DNA from: Cupriavidus pampae
Lineage (GTDB): Bacteria > Pseudomonadota > Gammaproteobacteria > Burkholderiales > Burkholderiaceae
Length of the DNA: 64,000 nt
Direction: 5' to 3'
NCBI RefSeq assembly: GCF_914271485.1
Contig: NZ_CAJZAG010000009.1
Span: 62,001-126,000 of the forward strand
Of this stretch, positions 25,043 to 33,820 are shown piece by piece (positions within the stretch are counted from its first letter, which is position 1; every line of letters starts with the position of its first letter). A program made the translations under genes and the position numbers. The notes below the pieces were generated by a model. That model made no database searches, was not told the DNA's origin, and saw nothing but the letters and a program-made list of their open reading frames with translations.

Positions 25043-25143
25043 GAGCGTCTCCTTTATCGGTCTTGGTAGAGGGCAGCGTGGCTGCGTGGGTTGACTCGAT
25101 ATTGGTGGCCGCAAGGCCTGGCGACAAACGAGATTTCCGCCGG

Positions 25144-25170
25144 CTTCGCTTGCATTTTTCTCAAGCGAAG
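25144..25170. promoter_or_regulatory. Perfect 9-9-9 inverted repeat containing the shared 13-mer
   Basis: CTTCGCTTG and CAAGCGAAG are exact reverse complements separated by nine bases. The right half overlaps TTTTTCTCAAGCG (25155-25167), identical to the site before the LysR gene at 18826. It lies about 100 bp upstream of the DUF35 gene, in the divergent promoter region. Confidence 0.6.
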
Positions 25171-25247
25171 GGCGTGCTGACACCTGTCGATCCCCGCTGA
25201 AACTCGCATTGACATATGTTGTGGCTCGCATATATATTGGCTTCACG

Positions 25248-25267
25248 TATTTACCAATAGTTAAATA
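25248..25267. promoter_or_regulatory. Probable TetR operator 1 (TATTTACC-N4-GTTAAATA)
   Basis: Two 8-bp arms with one mismatch are separated by four bases (AATA). The same architecture and left arm (TATTTACC) occur at 34530-34549, next to the TetR gene. The site lies about 70 bp before the ABC importer operon and 205 bp before the thiolase operon, so one regulator could act on both. Confidence 0.65.
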
Positions 25268-25338
25268 ACGTGACGCCACGGATGCGTCCCGGCTGCTTCT
25301 GCCGAAGCGGTCAGAAACATAACGACGAAGGAGACTGC

Positions 25339-26592
25339 ATGACCGAATCGACATTCGAGGGCGGGCGGCGCAGGTTGCTCAAGGCGCTGGCCGCAGGGGG
25401 CGTGGTCGGGTTGGGCGAGGCCGCACTGCCATCGCTGGTGCGTGCGCAAGGCACCGACAATATCCGCGTGGGCTTCCCGGTGCCGTTGACCGGCGCGTTT
25501 GCCGCCGAGGCACAGGCGGTGGTGCGTGGCGCGGAAGTCGCGATCAAGGAATTCAACGACGCGGGCGGGCTAGGTGGCCGCAAGGCCGAGCTGCTGGTCC
25601 GCGACGACAAGCTCAATCCGCAGGAAGCCGCCACGCGCACGATTGAACTGATCGACAAGGACCGCGCCCACTTTATCGTGGGTTCCGTCTCCGCGGCGGT
25701 GCAGCTGTCGGTCAACAACGTGACGCGCCAGCGCAAGGTGATCTACAACTCGATCAGCCAGTCCGATGCGATCAACGAGGTCAAGGACTGGAGCCGCTAT
25801 ACGTTCCACGAATGCCTGAACCCCCATATGACGGCCGGCGCGGTCGCGCGTTACACCGTGCCAAAGCTCGGCAAGCGCGTGGTGTTCCTCACCGCCGACT
25901 ATGCCTATGGCCATGAAATGGTGCGCGGCTTCCAGACCGCGGGCAAGCCGCTAGGATTGGAAGTACTGGCCGATATCCGCCATCCGCTCGGCACCACCGA
26001 TTTCTCGAGCTACTTCCCGCGCATCCTCGCGCTCAAGCCAGATTTGCTGGTGGTCTGCAACTTCGGCCGCGACCAGCAGATCGCGTTCCGCCAGGCCAAC
26101 GACTTCGGCGTGAAGAAGCAGATGCGCATGGCGGCACCGCTGCTGATGCACAACGGACGCCTCGTCGATGGTCATAAATCGTACGAAGGCGTGATCGGCG
26201 CGACCGGCTATTACTGGGGCCTTGAATCGAACCTGCCGTCGGCCAGGCGCTTCAACGACGTCTTCAAGGCGCAGCACAAGGGCATGTACCCGACCGACTA
26301 TGCCGGGCTCGGCTACGTCGGCGTGCGCAATGTGCTGGCGGCGGCCAAGGCAGCGGGCACCACCGATACCGAGAAGGTAGTCGACGCGCTGCGCGCGCTG
26401 AAGGGCGACTACTACAAGGGGCAGGAGTACTACCGCGCCTGCGACCATCAGGCCGTGCAATCGGTGCTGATCATCGAGTCGAAAGACAAGTCGGCGGCCA
26501 GCAACGATCAGGACATCTTCAAGGTGCTGCAGGTGGACAACCTCGACGAGAGCCGTCTGCGCACCTGCTCGGAGCTCGGTCTCCAGGCCTGA
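25339..26592 (+). CDS. Liv-type ABC transporter substrate-binding protein
   Basis: A 417-residue periplasmic binding protein of the branched-chain amino acid/aromatic acid family. The N-terminus has a Tat-like signal, GGRRRLLKALAAGGVVGLGE, instead of the usual Sec signal. The mature part opens DNIRVGFPVPLTGAFAAEAQ and carries GAEVAIKEFNDAGGLGGRKAEL (quoted in part: IKEFNDAGG). The start at 25339 has AAGGAG eight bases upstream. It heads a five-gene importer operon. In catabolic islands such proteins usually bind aromatic or alicyclic acids. Confidence 0.93.
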   Translation: MTESTFEGGRRRLLKALAAGGVVGLGEAALPSLVRAQGTDNIRVGFPVPLTGAFAAEAQAVVRGAEVAIKEFNDAGGLGGRKAELLVRDDKLNPQEAATRTIELIDKDRAHFIVGSVSAAVQLSVNNVTRQRKVIYNSISQSDAINEVKDWSRYTFHECLNPHMTAGAVARYTVPKLGKRVVFLTADYAYGHEMVRGFQTAGKPLGLEVLADIRHPLGTTDFSSYFPRILALKPDLLVVCNFGRDQQIAFRQANDFGVKKQMRMAAPLLMHNGRLVDGHKSYEGVIGATGYYWGLESNLPSARRFNDVFKAQHKGMYPTDYAGLGYVGVRNVLAAAKAAGTTDTEKVVDALRALKGDYYKGQEYYRACDHQAVQSVLIIESKDKSAASNDQDIFKVLQVDNLDESRLRTCSELGLQA

Positions 26593-26623
26593 GCGTTCAT
26601 CACGGGCGCGCTAGGGAGTGTCC

Positions 26624-27505
26624 ATGGAAGTGTCTTTCAATCTCATCGCGCAGCAGCTCGTCACCGGCCTTGCGCTGGGCTCGATCTACGTGCTGATTGG
26701 CGTGGGCCTGTCGCTGGTGTTCGGCCTGCTGACCGTGGTGAACTTCGCGCACGGCGCGTTCTTTATGGTCGGCGCCTATATCGGCGTGCTGGTCTACGCC
26801 AGGACCGGGAATTTCTGGCTGTGCATGCTCGTGGTGCCGATCGCGTCCGCGGCACTCGGCATGCTGGCCGAGCGCTTCCTGATCCGGCCGCTGTATGGCC
26901 GTGGCATCGACTACCCGCTGCTGCTGACGTTCGGCCTGGCTTACGTGCTGATGGACCTCGTGCGGATGGGCTTCGGCGTGCAGGGCGAGCAGATGGAAAC
27001 CCCGGAGCTGCTACAGGGCGCCGTCGATATCGGTATCGGCATGTTCCCGCTCTACCGGCTGTTCCTGATCGGCGTGACGGCGTTCGTGCTGCTTGCGCTC
27101 TGGCTGCTGCTCGAGAAAACGCGGTTCGGACTGATCGTCCGCGCCGGCGCGCGCGATCCGCTGGTTCTGCGCACACTCGGCATCAATATGTCGACGATCT
27201 GGCTGACGATCTTCGGTGCCGGCACCGCCATCGCGGGGTTGGCCGGTCTATTGGCGGCGCCGATGCGTGGCGTCTCGCCGGAGATGGGCGTGCCGGTACT
27301 CGTGGAAGCGTTCGTGATTACCGTGGTAGGCGGCATGGGCTCGCTTGGCGGCGCTGTGGTTGCCGGTCTGCTGGTTGGCGTGGTGGTCAGCTTCACTACG
27401 CTGTTTCAACCCGAGTTCGCCGATTTCTCGATGTTTGCGCTGATGGCGATCATGCTGATCGTCAGGCCGAACGGCCTGTTCGGCCGAAAAGGATTGATGG
27501 CCTGA
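26624..27505 (+). CDS. Liv-type ABC transporter permease (LivH-like)
   Basis: A 293-residue inner-membrane permease with about eight hydrophobic segments. Typical features are LALGSIYVLIGVGLSLVFGLL, VNFAHGAFFMVGAYIG and the late loop VVGGMGSLGGAVVAGLLVG. ATG at 26624 is preferred to the GTG at 26618 because AGGGAG lies five bases before it and would overlap the GTG. It follows the binding-protein gene by 31 bp. Confidence 0.94.
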   Translation: MEVSFNLIAQQLVTGLALGSIYVLIGVGLSLVFGLLTVVNFAHGAFFMVGAYIGVLVYARTGNFWLCMLVVPIASAALGMLAERFLIRPLYGRGIDYPLLLTFGLAYVLMDLVRMGFGVQGEQMETPELLQGAVDIGIGMFPLYRLFLIGVTAFVLLALWLLLEKTRFGLIVRAGARDPLVLRTLGINMSTIWLTIFGAGTAIAGLAGLLAAPMRGVSPEMGVPVLVEAFVITVVGGMGSLGGAVVAGLLVGVVVSFTTLFQPEFADFSMFALMAIMLIVRPNGLFGRKGLMA

Positions 27506-27506
27506 A

Positions 27507-28523
27507 ATGGACAAGATCACTTCGCGCTTCATAAATCGGGCGGATGGACGAGCAGGTGCGGTGCCGGCGGATTCGGCACGCGCGTCGCTCATGCAGGCGG
27601 TGGCCCGCGCCCCGGTACTGGCTACCGTGGCGGTGCTGGCCGTGCTACCGCTTATCTTTCCGTTCTACTCGCTCGCGACCAATATCATCATCTTTGGGCT
27701 GTTCGCGGCCGGCTACAACCTTACGTTCGGCTACACCGGCAAGCTCTCGTTCGGGCACGCCGCGTTCTTCGGCAGCGGCTCTTACGGATGCGGCATCCTG
27801 ATCGCACAGTACGGCCTCGCCTGGCCGCTCGCGCTGGTGTTCGGCATCGTGCTGGCCGGTGTCTTCGCGCTGGCCATGGGCCTGCTCGCCAGCCGCACGC
27901 GCGGCATCTACTTCGCGATGGTCACGCTGGCGCTGGCCCAGTGCGTCTACTACCTGTTCTTTCATGCGTCCTCGCTGACCGGCGGCGACAACGGCCTGCG
28001 CGGCGTCAACGTGGAATCGATTCCGCTGGGCTTTACCACGCTCAATCTGCTGGATCCGCTGGTCAAGTACTACTTCACGCTGGTGTTCGTGGCGGCCGCG
28101 CTCGCGGTGCTGGCGCGTCTGCTGCAATCGCCGTTCGGCGCGGTACTGGAAGCGCTGCGCGAGAACGAGCATCGCGCGCGTGCCTGCGGCATCGACGTGG
28201 AGCGGGTGCGGGTACTGTCGCTGGTGATCTCGGGCATGATCTGCGGCCTCGCCGGCGCGCTGAACGCCATCAATCTCTCCACGGTCTCGATCGACAGCCT
28301 GTCGTATCACACCTCGGGGCAGGTCATGATGATCACGCTGCTCGGTGGCATGGGCACGTTCTTCGGGCCGTTTGTCGGCTCGGGCGTGTTCCTCGGCATC
28401 GAGCACATCGTCACCAGTTTCACCGAACGCTGGCAGCTGATCGTCGGCCTGGTCTTCATCGTGCTGGTGCTGTTCTTCCCGAAGGGCATCTGGGGCACGG
28501 TTCTGGGATGGATCCGCAAATGA
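27507..28523 (+). CDS. Liv-type ABC transporter permease (LivM-like)
   Basis: A 338-residue permease with an extra hydrophilic N-terminus (about 35 residues) before the first membrane segment. Family features are NLTFGYTGKLSFGHAAFFGS, the EALRENEHRARACGIDVERV coupling loop and MITLLGGMGTFFGPFVG. It begins one base after the LivH-like stop, and its stop overlaps the ATPase start (ATGA). Confidence 0.94.
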   Translation: MDKITSRFINRADGRAGAVPADSARASLMQAVARAPVLATVAVLAVLPLIFPFYSLATNIIIFGLFAAGYNLTFGYTGKLSFGHAAFFGSGSYGCGILIAQYGLAWPLALVFGIVLAGVFALAMGLLASRTRGIYFAMVTLALAQCVYYLFFHASSLTGGDNGLRGVNVESIPLGFTTLNLLDPLVKYYFTLVFVAAALAVLARLLQSPFGAVLEALRENEHRARACGIDVERVRVLSLVISGMICGLAGALNAINLSTVSIDSLSYHTSGQVMMITLLGGMGTFFGPFVGSGVFLGIEHIVTSFTERWQLIVGLVFIVLVLFFPKGIWGTVLGWIRK

Positions 28524-29272
28524 GCGCCACGCCAATCCTGCGCACGCGCGGCATTACCAAGCGCTTCGGCAGTTTCACCGCGAACCAGGACATCTCGGTC
28601 AGCCTGGAGACCGGCAAGCTGACCGCGATCATCGGCCCCAATGGGGCAGGGAAGTCGACGTTCTTCAATATGATCTCGGGCGGCATCGCGCCCACCGAGG
28701 GCGAGATCATGTTCGATGGCAAAAGCCTGATCGGCCTGCGCACGCACGAGTTCGCCAAGGCCGGCATTTCCAAGTCGTTCCAGATCACCAATCTGTTCCC
28801 CGCGCTGTCGGTGCTGGAGAACGTGCGCGTGGCGGTGCAGTGCCTGCACCGCACGTTCGATCTGTGGACGCCACGCCATCGTCACGCGGAGTGGAGCGAG
28901 AAGGCCGAGGAATTGCTGGAACTGGTCGGCCTGCAGGACAAACGTCATGTACCTGCCGATAGCCTCGCGCATGGCGAGCAGCGCAGCCTCGAGATCGCCG
29001 TGGCACTGGCTGGCGATCCGCGTCTGTTGCTGCTCGATGAACCCACCGCCGGCATGAGTCCGGAAGAGACGCGCGCGGTCATGGACCTGATATTGAAGCT
29101 GCTCGAATCGCGCACGATCGGGCTGGTCGAGCACAAGATGAAACTCGTCATGGGCGTCAGCGACAGCATCATCGTGCTGCACCAGGGCAGCCTGCTCGTG
29201 CAGGGCAAGCCGGACGACATTCGTGCCAACGAGGACGTCAAGCGCGTTTATCTGGGCAAGGGGAACCACTGA
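28520..29272 (+). CDS. Liv-type ABC transporter ATPase (LivG-like)
   Basis: A 250-residue ATP-binding subunit with Walker A GPNGAGKST, a signature region reading LAHGEQRSLEIAVAL and Walker B LLLLDEPTAGMSPEET. The signature is the divergent HGEQR form normal for LivG. It overlaps both neighbours (ATGA with the permease, one base with LivF), showing tight coupling. It energises the importer with the LivF-like partner. Confidence 0.94.
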   Translation: MSATPILRTRGITKRFGSFTANQDISVSLETGKLTAIIGPNGAGKSTFFNMISGGIAPTEGEIMFDGKSLIGLRTHEFAKAGISKSFQITNLFPALSVLENVRVAVQCLHRTFDLWTPRHRHAEWSEKAEELLELVGLQDKRHVPADSLAHGEQRSLEIAVALAGDPRLLLLDEPTAGMSPEETRAVMDLILKLLESRTIGLVEHKMKLVMGVSDSIIVLHQGSLLVQGKPDDIRANEDVKRVYLGKGNH

Positions 29273-29997
29273 TGACCACGCAGCCGATTCTCGACGTCAC
29301 CGGACTGCATGCCTGGTACGGCCGCAGCCATATCCTGCAGGGCGTGGACTTTCATGTGATGCCCGGTGAAGTGGTGGCCCTGATCGGCCGCAATGGCGCC
29401 GGCAAGACCACGTCCATGCGCAGCATCATGGGATTGATGCCGCGCACCGCGGGTTCGGTGCGCTTTCAAGGCAACGAGATCCTCCAGGAACCCCCCCACA
29501 CGCGCTTCCATCATGGTCTTGCCTACGTGTTCGAGGAGCGGCGCATCGTGCCGGGTCTTACCGTCATGGAAAACATCCAGCTGGGCGTGCTGGCGGCGCG
29601 CGGCAATCGCGCCGTGCACGCGCAGGATGCGGTCGAGGAAATCGCTGAAACCTTCCCGCGACTGAAGGAGCGCCTGAAGCAGGAGGCCGCGACCATGTCG
29701 GGCGGCGAACAGCAGATGCTCGCGATCGCGCGCGCCATGGCCGCCCGGCCGACCATGATCATGCTGGACGAGCCGAGCGAGGGGATCATGCCCAAGCTCG
29801 TGGACGAGATGTTCGAGTACTTCGATGCGCTCAAGCGCAAGGGCGTGACGATCCTGCTGGTGGAGCAGAGCGTCGAGCATGCGCTGCAGATTGCGGATCG
29901 CGCCTACATCATGGATCAAGGCGAGATCGCGCATACCTCGTCGGCGCGTGCCTTGCTCGACGATGCGGCGATGCAGGAGCGTTACTGTTCGGTGTAA
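29272..29997 (+). CDS. Liv-type ABC transporter ATPase (LivF-like)
   Basis: A 241-residue second ATPase subunit with Walker A GRNGAGKTT, signature MSGGEQQMLAIARAM and Walker B IMLDEPSEGIMP. The segment GLAYVFEERRIVPGLTVMENI is typical of LivF. It is the last gene of the importer operon; its final codons form one arm of a long inverted repeat shared with the intergenic space before the convergent cox-like operon. Confidence 0.94.
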   Translation: MTTQPILDVTGLHAWYGRSHILQGVDFHVMPGEVVALIGRNGAGKTTSMRSIMGLMPRTAGSVRFQGNEILQEPPHTRFHHGLAYVFEERRIVPGLTVMENIQLGVLAARGNRAVHAQDAVEEIAETFPRLKERLKQEAATMSGGEQQMLAIARAMAARPTMIMLDEPSEGIMPKLVDEMFEYFDALKRKGVTILLVEQSVEHALQIADRAYIMDQGEIAHTSSARALLDDAAMQERYCSV

Positions 29998-30019
29998 GCC
30001 TATTCGGTGTAACGCTCCT
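29975..30019. terminator. 11-bp inverted repeat between convergent operons
   Basis: AGGAGCGTTAC and GTAACGCTCCT match perfectly across 23 bases. The loop and right arm also hold a direct repeat of TTCGGTGTAA (29988 and 30003). The left arm lies inside the end of the LivF-like gene. It could stop transcription from either side, though no T-run follows. Confidence 0.45.
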
Positions 30020-30030
30020 GTATGGAGCAG

Positions 30031-32433
30031 TCAGATCCGCCCGAGCGCGCGCAGGATTTTCTCGGGTGTGATCGGCTGCGAGGTCACCCGCGCGCCGAGC
30101 GGTTGCAATGCGTCGTTGATCGCATTCATCACCGCGGCGGGCGCGCCAGCCGTACCCGCTTCACCGGCGCCCTTGGCACCGAGCTGCGAGGTCGCCGTCG
30201 GCGTTTCGATATGGGACAGCTCGATATCGGGCATCTCGGCCGCCATCGGCACCAGATAATCCGCCATGCTGCCGTTGCGCAGCGAGCCATCCTCGTCGTA
30301 CAGGCACTCTTCGAACAGTGCGCCGCCAATTCCCTGCACGATGGCGCCGCGCATCTGCTCGTCCACCAGCAGCGGGTTCAATACGCGGCCGCAATCCTCG
30401 ACCGCCCAGTGCTTGAGCAGCTTGACGAAGCCGGTCTCGATATCGACCTCGACATACGATGCCTGCACGCCGTTGGTGAATGCGAACGGGTAGCCGGTCT
30501 GCGCGTACGAGCGCGTGACCACCAGTTCCGGCAGCGGGCCGCGCGGCAGCGTATCGGGGCGGAAGTAATAGATGCGGCAGACTTCGGCCACCTCCATCAC
30601 GAACTCGCGCTCGCGCCGCCCGACGATGCGGCCCTCGGACACATCGAGATCGCGTGCATCGCATTGACGGATCGTCGCAGCCAGCCGCAGCAGGTTCTCG
30701 CGGAGTGCCAGGCCCGCCTGCAATACCGCTTCGCCGCCAATGCCGGCACCGCGCGAGGCCCACGTACCGCCGCCATAGGGTGTGACCTCGGTATCGCCGG
30801 TGACCACCTTGACGCTGTCCATCGGCACGCCCACCGCATCGGCGGTGATCTGCGCGAACACGGTCTCCGTGCCCTGGCCCTGTTCGCCGACGCCAACGAG
30901 GCAGGTGACCACGCCGCTCGCATCGAAGCGCACTGTGGCGGTATCCTGCGCCGCGATCCTTGCACCGCCCACGCCATAGAACGCCGCGCCCGGATTGGTC
31001 AGCTCGATCAGTACCGCCAGGCCAATGCCGCGATAGATGCCTTGCTCGCGCAACGCTGCCTGCTCGCGGCGCAGGGCAGGGTAGTCCATCATCGTCTCGA
31101 TGCGGTCCAGACATTGCTCGTGCGATAGCGCTTCCAGCTGGATACCGGATGCACCGTTGCGCGGATAGCCGCGGTCCGGCATCACGTTGCGCCGGCGCAT
31201 TTCGAGCGGATCGATCCCCAGCCGCTGGGCCGCATGCTCGACGATGGCCTCGGTGACCGCGCACGCGATCGGATGACCCACGCCGCGATACTGGCTGGTC
31301 GGGGTCTTGTGCTGAAACAGCACGTCGAGCGTCGCGCGATAGTGGCTGTGCCGGTAAGGCCCGCCAATCAGGTTGATGACCTGATTGCCTTCGATCGCGC
31401 TCGTGCGCGGATAAACCGAGTAGGGGCCGATGCCGGTCCGATCGACCACATCGAAACCGATGATCTCGCCGTCATGGTTCAGGGCGATGCGCGCGTCGAC
31501 ATGATGCTCGCGCGCATGAATATCGGTCAGGAACGATTCGAGCCGGTCGGCGACGAACTTGACGGGCCGCCGCAGCATGATGGACAACGCGACGGTGGCG
31601 AAGTCTTCCGGATACGAATGCACCTTGATACCGAACGAGCCCCCCACGTCGCGGCAGATCACGCGCACCGCGTGTTCCGGCAGGCCGAAATGGCGTGAAT
31701 ACAGGTCCTGCATCATATGCGGAGCCTGATGGCCTTGATACACCGTGAGCTTGCCGTCGGCGCGGTTGTAGTCCGCAAGGACGGCGCGCGTCTCCATGGT
31801 CACGCCGGTATGGCGGCCAAACGTGTAGGTTTCCTCGACGACCAGATCGGCTGCGGCAAACGCTGCGTCGACGCTGCCGGTATCGATTTCGCGATGAAAG
31901 CACACGTTGTCGCCGAGCGCCGGATGGATCGGCGGCGCGGTGAGACTCGCGGCCATGCTCGTGACCGTGGGCAGTTTCTCCCACGCGACCACTACCGTCT
32001 GCAACGCATCCTCGGCCTGCTGGCGCGTCTCGGCAACCACGGCCAGCACGGCCTCGCCTTGCCAATGTACCTCGTCGATCGCGAGCGGATACTGTGGCGC
32101 GGATTTCATACCCTTCAGGTGCGCCAGCGTCGCGACCCATGGCTGGCAGAGCGTGGCAATCTGCGCGCCGTCGACTATCGCCACCACGCCGGGCATGCCG
32201 CGCGCGGTGTCCGCATCGATGTGGGTGATGCGCGCATGGGCCATCGGACTGCGCAGAAACACCACGTGTGCGGTGCGTGGCAGCACAACGTCGTCGGTGT
32301 ACACGCTGCGCCCTTCGAGATGGCGCTTCGCGTTGGGGCGTTTTACGCCCACGCCGATATAACGCTGCTCGACACCCACGCCCTTGGCGACGGCGTCGAC
32401 TTCATTGAACTCGTTGCGCGAGAAGTCGTTCAT
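30031..32433 (-). CDS. Molybdenum hydroxylase large subunit (xanthine dehydrogenase/CoxL family)
   Basis: An 800-residue molybdopterin-cytosine-dinucleotide-binding subunit of an aerobic Mo hydroxylase. Visible landmarks are GGSFGIK (264-270), the active-site loop QYRGVGHP (381-388) and the C-terminal catalytic Glu in GAKGAGEAGTAG. The loop is not the AYXCSFR of true form I CO dehydrogenase, so it more likely hydroxylates an organic ring or a CoA thioester. It overlaps the 2Fe-2S subunit gene by 4 bp and is last in the operon. Confidence 0.92.
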   Translation of the reverse strand: MNDFSRNEFNEVDAVAKGVGVEQRYIGVGVKRPNAKRHLEGRSVYTDDVVLPRTAHVVFLRSPMAHARITHIDADTARGMPGVVAIVDGAQIATLCQPWVATLAHLKGMKSAPQYPLAIDEVHWQGEAVLAVVAETRQQAEDALQTVVVAWEKLPTVTSMAASLTAPPIHPALGDNVCFHREIDTGSVDAAFAAADLVVEETYTFGRHTGVTMETRAVLADYNRADGKLTVYQGHQAPHMMQDLYSRHFGLPEHAVRVICRDVGGSFGIKVHSYPEDFATVALSIMLRRPVKFVADRLESFLTDIHAREHHVDARIALNHDGEIIGFDVVDRTGIGPYSVYPRTSAIEGNQVINLIGGPYRHSHYRATLDVLFQHKTPTSQYRGVGHPIACAVTEAIVEHAAQRLGIDPLEMRRRNVMPDRGYPRNGASGIQLEALSHEQCLDRIETMMDYPALRREQAALREQGIYRGIGLAVLIELTNPGAAFYGVGGARIAAQDTATVRFDASGVVTCLVGVGEQGQGTETVFAQITADAVGVPMDSVKVVTGDTEVTPYGGGTWASRGAGIGGEAVLQAGLALRENLLRLAATIRQCDARDLDVSEGRIVGRREREFVMEVAEVCRIYYFRPDTLPRGPLPELVVTRSYAQTGYPFAFTNGVQASYVEVDIETGFVKLLKHWAVEDCGRVLNPLLVDEQMRGAIVQGIGGALFEECLYDEDGSLRNGSMADYLVPMAAEMPDIELSHIETPTATSQLGAKGAGEAGTAGAPAAVMNAINDALQPLGARVTSQPITPEKILRALGRI

Positions 32434-32927
32434 GATTGCGGCACCAGGTTTGCACTGCGCCGTTGTTGCAGGACATCGCAGATCGCATCCACGATCGCCT
32501 GATAGCCCGTACAGCGGCAGTAGTTGCCGGAGATGTATTCGCGCACCTGCTCGCGTGTGGCATCGGGATGCTCTTCGATCAGCGCCGCCGCGGTCAGCAG
32601 CATGCCCGTCGTGCAGAAGCCGCATTGCAGCGCATTGCGCGCGTGAAACGCCTGTTGCAGCTCGCGCAGATCACCGCGGTCGCTGACGTGATCCAGCGTC
32701 TCCACTTCATGGCCATGAGCCTGCGCCGCAAGTACCAGACAGCCACGCACGATGTCGCCATCGAGCCGCACGGTACACGCGCCACACACGCCGTGCTCGC
32801 AACCCACGCGCGCGCTGCGCAGGCCAAGATCGTCGCGCAGAAAGTCGACCAGATGCGTGCGCGGCTCCACCTGCCGCTCGTGCTCCTGCCCGTTGACGTG
32901 CACCATGATGGGCATCGTTTTACGCAT
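32430..32927 (-). CDS. Molybdenum hydroxylase 2Fe-2S subunit (CoxS-like)
   Basis: A 165-residue electron-transfer subunit with two 2Fe-2S domains. The plant-ferredoxin-type cluster is bound by Cys in VGCEHGVCGACTVRLDGD plus a later Cys (VRGC), and the second cluster by QCGFCTTGM and YCRCTGYQ. The first ATG (MRKTMPIMV) is used; an internal ATG five codons later is possible. It lies between and overlaps the FAD (8 bp) and Mo (4 bp) subunit genes, so all three are made together. Confidence 0.95.
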   Translation of the reverse strand: MRKTMPIMVHVNGQEHERQVEPRTHLVDFLRDDLGLRSARVGCEHGVCGACTVRLDGDIVRGCLVLAAQAHGHEVETLDHVSDRGDLRELQQAFHARNALQCGFCTTGMLLTAAALIEEHPDATREQVREYISGNYCRCTGYQAIVDAICDVLQQRRSANLVPQS

Positions 32928-33816
32928 GGCGACCTCCGTGATCTGGTGTGGTGCCGGCCGCAGTGGCGACGAGCCGTTGCGCGAGCCGGCTCATCAATAC
33001 CGACGCGAGGTGCAGCTTGGCTTCGGGGGAGTGGTAGAGGTCGGCTACCGGCGCCAGCTCGGTCGCCAGCGCCAGACGCGCGGCTTCGAGGCGAGCGCCC
33101 TCGGGCGGCCCGCCTTCCAGCGCTGCCTCGGCAGCGCGGGCGCGCATTGGGATATTGCCGGTGCCGAGGAACACCAGCCGCGCATCGCGCAGCGTGCTAC
33201 CTTCCACGCGCGCGCTGGCAGCAAGGCCCACGATCGCGTAGTCGCCATGACGTCGAGTGAGTTCGTCGAAGACATAGCGGCGATCGGGCTCCGGCAGCGG
33301 AAACTCGCACGCGGTGATGATCTCGCCGGATGCCAGCGCCGTGGTGTAGAGGTCGAGAAAGAAGTCGGCGGCCGGAATCCTGCGTTCGCCTTGCGGTCCG
33401 ATTACCACGATGCGCGCATCGAGCGCCACCGCGCAGGCCGGCCATTCCGCCGCCGGATCGGCAAACGCGATCGAACCGCCGAGCGTGCCGCGATTGCGGA
33501 TGGCACGGTGCGCCACGTGCGGTGCGGCCATGGCCAACAGCGGCACATGCTGGCGCACCACCATCGAGTCTTCGATATCGCCATGGCGGGTGAGGGCGCC
33601 GATGCGTACGTAACCGTGCTGCAGCGAGATGCCGCTCAGGCCCGGCACATCGTTGATATCGACGAGCACGCGCGGCTCGGAGAGGCGCATATTGAGTGTG
33701 GCCAGCAGCGTCTGCCCGCCGGCCAGGATGCGCGCGTCGTCACCGTGTTGCGCCAGCAGCGACAGCACCTCGGGGACGGAACTCGCGCGCACGAAATCAA
33801 AAGGAGGTGCTTTCAC
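32920..33816 (-). CDS. Molybdenum hydroxylase FAD subunit (CoxM-like)
   Basis: A 298-residue FAD-binding subunit that passes electrons to an acceptor. The two FAD motifs are visible: ARILAGGQTLLATLNMRL near residue 30 and GTLGGSIAFADPAAEWP near residue 110. Translation is assigned from GTG at 33816 (VKAPPFDFVRASSV), the first family-like residue; the frame continues far upstream without family sequence. The start lies 4 bp after the stop of the CoxG-like gene. Confidence 0.92.
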   Translation of the reverse strand: MKAPPFDFVRASSVPEVLSLLAQHGDDARILAGGQTLLATLNMRLSEPRVLVDINDVPGLSGISLQHGYVRIGALTRHGDIEDSMVVRQHVPLLAMAAPHVAHRAIRNRGTLGGSIAFADPAAEWPACAVALDARIVVIGPQGERRIPAADFFLDLYTTALASGEIITACEFPLPEPDRRYVFDELTRRHGDYAIVGLAASARVEGSTLRDARLVFLGTGNIPMRARAAEAALEGGPPEGARLEAARLALATELAPVADLYHSPEAKLHLASVLMSRLAQRLVATAAGTTPDHGGRHA

Positions 33817-33820
33817 GTCG

